Shown here: piece after piece, positions 62,216 through 64,000 of the stretch
How the letters are laid out: each line of letters starts with the position of its first letter
Numbering within the stretch: position 1 is the stretch's first letter
Source: Vreelandella zhuhanensis
GTDB taxonomy: Bacteria > Pseudomonadota > Gammaproteobacteria > Pseudomonadales > Halomonadaceae
DNA: 64,000 bases
Direction of reading: 5' to 3'
Assembly (NCBI RefSeq): GCF_009793355.1
Contig: NZ_WTKP01000001.1
Coordinates: 372,001 to 436,000, forward strand
Position numbers and translations under genes: made by a program
The notes under the pieces: generated by a model
Databases searched by the model: none
The model's input: only the letters and a program-made list of their open reading frames with translations
Told to the model about the DNA's origin: nothing

Positions 62216-63097
62216 ATGATCGCTCATAACTACATGCTAATAGTATTGCGAACCCTGCAGGAACCGATCGAAGATGGATACCATGATGCCCTGAAACGGC
62301 AGGGATACCACCTCGAGATCGTTGCCCCCGGACAGGATCCGCTTCCATTGATGAAAGCCAGGCCGCCCATCGCCGCCTGCTTCCAGTACGATTATCCGGA
62401 CCTCGACGGTCTCGCCAGCCTGCGTGAAACCAAGCAGGCATTTCCCTCCATTCCCCTGCTGATGGTCACCCAGGCCCATTCCGAGTCCCTCGCGGTCTGG
62501 GCTTTTCGTGCCAGGGTATGGGACTACTTCGTCCAACCCTTCGAGATGACGCGTTTCCTTGAAGTGTTGGGCACGCTCTACAGCATGCGCCTGCCGGAAA
62601 AAGCCAAGGCACTCCAGCGCGCTGTTGTCGAGGTCAAGAATCACATCCCGCCAGAGGCACGACTCCATTGCTCGGGACTTGGCGACGAGCAAGCGCGTCT
62701 GCAGCGCGCCATCTCCTTCATCGACCAGAACCTTCACAGCAAGATCACCCAGGGCGAGGTCGCCGAACTCTGTGGGCTGAGCGGATTTCAATTCAGTCGT
62801 TTCTTCAAGCGGTTGACCAGCATCACCTTTCAGGAATACCTGCTGCACCGGCGCATCAGCGAGGCGATGCGGCTGCTGGCCAACCCCAAGGTCTCAATTA
62901 CCGACGTCTGCTTCACGGTAGGCTTTCGCGATCTCTCCTACTTCACACGTACCTTCCAGCGCTATGTCGGCAAACCCCCTTCCCGTTACCGGCTGGAGGC
63001 CACCGAATTGGCAACCGCACGGGCGAGGGCCGAATTTCCCGCCCCACCAACAGCACTGCCCGACCTTTCCCCTCTGCTGAAATCGCTCATCCCCTGA
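62216..63097 (+). CDS. AraC family transcriptional regulator with N-terminal receiver-like domain
   Basis: A 293-residue regulator. The C-terminal 100 residues (about 175-275) are an AraC DNA-binding domain with two helix-turn-helices: ITQGEVAELCGLSGFQFSRF and VSITDVCFTVGFRDLSYFTR. The N-terminal 120 residues have response-regulator-like order (LMVTQAHS, VWDYFVQPFEMTRF resembling the K-P end of receivers), but no clear phospho-accepting Asp set, so it is probably atypical. The start is the ATG at 62216 with AGGGGG nine bases upstream, rather than 62138. Targets unknown. Confidence 0.83.
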   Translation: MIAHNYMLIVLRTLQEPIEDGYHDALKRQGYHLEIVAPGQDPLPLMKARPPIAACFQYDYPDLDGLASLRETKQAFPSIPLLMVTQAHSESLAVWAFRARVWDYFVQPFEMTRFLEVLGTLYSMRLPEKAKALQRAVVEVKNHIPPEARLHCSGLGDEQARLQRAISFIDQNLHSKITQGEVAELCGLSGFQFSRFFKRLTSITFQEYLLHRRISEAMRLLANPKVSITDVCFTVGFRDLSYFTRTFQRYVGKPPSRYRLEATELATARARAEFPAPPTALPDLSPLLKSLIP

Positions 63098-63138
63098 GAG
63101 CAAGCATCCAAGCGACGCGAAAAGGCTTAAACAAAAGG

Positions 63139-63169
63139 AACGCCGGCGGAGCAAGACTCCGCCGGCGTT
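63139..63169. terminator. Terminator between the AraC-type gene and the TadG-like gene
   Basis: Perfect 13-bp stem AACGCCGGCGGAG / CTCCGCCGGCGTT with a five-base loop between convergent genes. Confidence 0.85.
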
Positions 63170-63197
63170 CTGCTAAACAGTCATATCTGCCTGCTGG

Positions 63198-64000
63198 TCA
63201 ATCCACCAGTACCGGTATCTGTGCCAGGATGCCGAAGTTCTCGCCACCCGTCTGGCCCTTGGGCTCGTGATAGCTGCAGCTGGGCAGGAAGTAGATGGTT
63301 TTTTGCCGCCAGCCACTTTCTTGAGGTTCGGAAGCCCAATAGGCCAGGCTATCGTCGGAGTCTCGCAAATTCATAGTTTCGACAAAATCATCCCAACGCG
63401 TCACGCCATCGGGATCAGCGTTGCTCCAGGTACCGGGAGAGATCCCATCGCTATCTTCCGGGGGCAACTCCATTTGCAAGGGGGCATCGTCGTCGATCTT
63501 ATTACTTTGATCGACGATCCAGGCAATGTTCAGGTTTACCGCACCCACCAGCGGATTACTCGGCGCGATACCCTCCTCACAATCCACGACCGGCAGTGTC
63601 AAACTCCACAGGCGTTCCTTGTCGGTTTCCTCGACCCAGCAATCGTATAGCGCTTGAAAAGCCGCCTGAACCTGACCGTTGTTGGTGGCGATATCCTCTC
63701 CAAAGCGCAACTCATTAGGGTTGCCATCGCCACAAATCAGCTCCTTGAGGTCATTGGCATTCGTCGCACCGCTATCGTCATGCTCGAAATTCGTCCAGCC
63801 ACCGGTTTGGTCTCCCTCGGGAATGAAGCGCCCCACGTCACAGGAGTATGAGTCACCGTCAAGCAGGGCCTGGCGACACATGGCAATCGGCTGGTCGACA
63901 TCTTCGGGGCGAAGCGCCCCGGCAAAGCCTATATAGGCGACCGAGCGAGCCATGACGTCAACGTCGTCAATACCTAGGACACGGGCAAAGAAGGTTTCTA
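63198..64000 (-). CDS. TadG-like pilus assembly protein, C-terminal part (runs off the window)
   Basis: The frame stays open to the right edge, so the 5' part is missing; about 267 residues are seen. The first visible stretch FFARVLGIDDVDVMARSVAY is typical of the TadG-related domain (VxVxxxxxxTFFARVLGI type) that follows the vWA-like part of these proteins, and the C terminus has LTLPVVDCEEG and PLVGAVNLNIAWI as in TadG relatives. They are minor pseudopilins or adhesin-like proteins of Flp/Tad pili. Several cysteines suggest export. Other tad genes would be expected just beyond 64000. Confidence 0.65.
   Translation of the reverse strand, partial: ETFFARVLGIDDVDVMARSVAYIGFAGALRPEDVDQPIAMCRQALLDGDSYSCDVGRFIPEGDQTGGWTNFEHDDSGATNANDLKELICGDGNPNELRFGEDIATNNGQVQAAFQALYDCWVEETDKERLWSLTLPVVDCEEGIAPSNPLVGAVNLNIAWIVDQSNKIDDDAPLQMELPPEDSDGISPGTWSNADPDGVTRWDDFVETMNLRDSDDSLAYWASEPQESGWRQKTIYFLPSCSYHEPKGQTGGENFGILAQIPVLVD

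Overview
The window looks like chromosome of a halophilic gammaproteobacterium close to Halomonas. The reasons are a class I PHA synthase preceded by a phasin and a DUF6489-type gene, gammaproteobacterial housekeeping blocks (miaB-phoH-ybeY-corC-lnt and smrB/prmB-aroC), a caa3-type oxidase, and many acidic proteins. This is inferred from gene content and order only; there is no rRNA in the window. Dense coding, canonical Shine-Dalgarno sites and ATGA start/stop overlaps are typical throughout.

Layout. 0-3.2 kb: a phasin with a large TGC/GCA-rich palindrome upstream, a Crp/Fnr regulator, a CtaG-like oxidase assembly protein and a VTT-domain membrane protein. 3.3-7.3 kb: a four-gene operon encoding a bacterial homologue of eukaryotic tubulin-tyrosine-ligase-like (TTLL) amino acid ligases fused to a PqqD-like domain, a 110-residue peptide with a signal-like leader and a Glu-Gly repeat tail strikingly like an alpha-tubulin tail, a DinB-fold protein and a secreted DUF302 protein. 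7.5-10 kb: a periplasmic rhodanese, a YeeE/YedE thiosulfate-type transporter and a small Cys-rich membrane peptide. 10-12.7 kb: a haloacetate dehalogenase-like hydrolase, a hypothetical gene, a SpoIIAA-like protein and a GST.

12.8-31 kb is accessory metabolism. A cyanophycin operon (cphB-cphA-iadA) encodes synthesis and complete breakdown of the Asp-Arg polymer. Two paralogous cassettes, each an ATP-grasp ligase plus a CocE/NonD-type serine hydrolase, lie in the same orientation on either side of it. Between them are also a CYP116B-like self-sufficient P450 with an orphan TRAP solute-binding protein and a divergent IclR regulator, tRNA-Arg(CCT), an AEC transporter and a degenerate patch.

31-54.8 kb: a lipoprotein lipase, arsR and an ACR3-like efflux gene, four tRNA-Asn(GTT) genes (three in a perfect 133-bp tandem repeat), the miaB-to-lnt cluster, phaC with a long repetitive Lys/Glu/Pro tail, the phaC-linked phasin, aroC, prmB, smrB, a patatin, hydrolases, a PhoD-like phosphatase, a cold-shock gene, an M42 peptidase and a dicarboxylate/amino-acid symporter. 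55-61 kb: a translationally coupled cytochrome oxidase operon (coxB-coxA-coxC, a small membrane protein, two cytochromes c) with a divergent SCO gene. 61-64 kb: a secreted 37-residue-repeat protein, a fragment of an OmpR-type regulator, an AraC-type regulator and the 3' part of a TadG-like pilus gene running off the end.

The strongest candidate for an undescribed system is the TTLL/Glu-Gly peptide operon at 3286-7335: a ligase of the family that glutamylates or glycylates acidic tubulin tails sits beside a small exported peptide that carries such a tail, and the ligase also ends in its own acidic tail. The second is the duplicated ATP-grasp/hydrolase cassette beside the cyanophycin operon.
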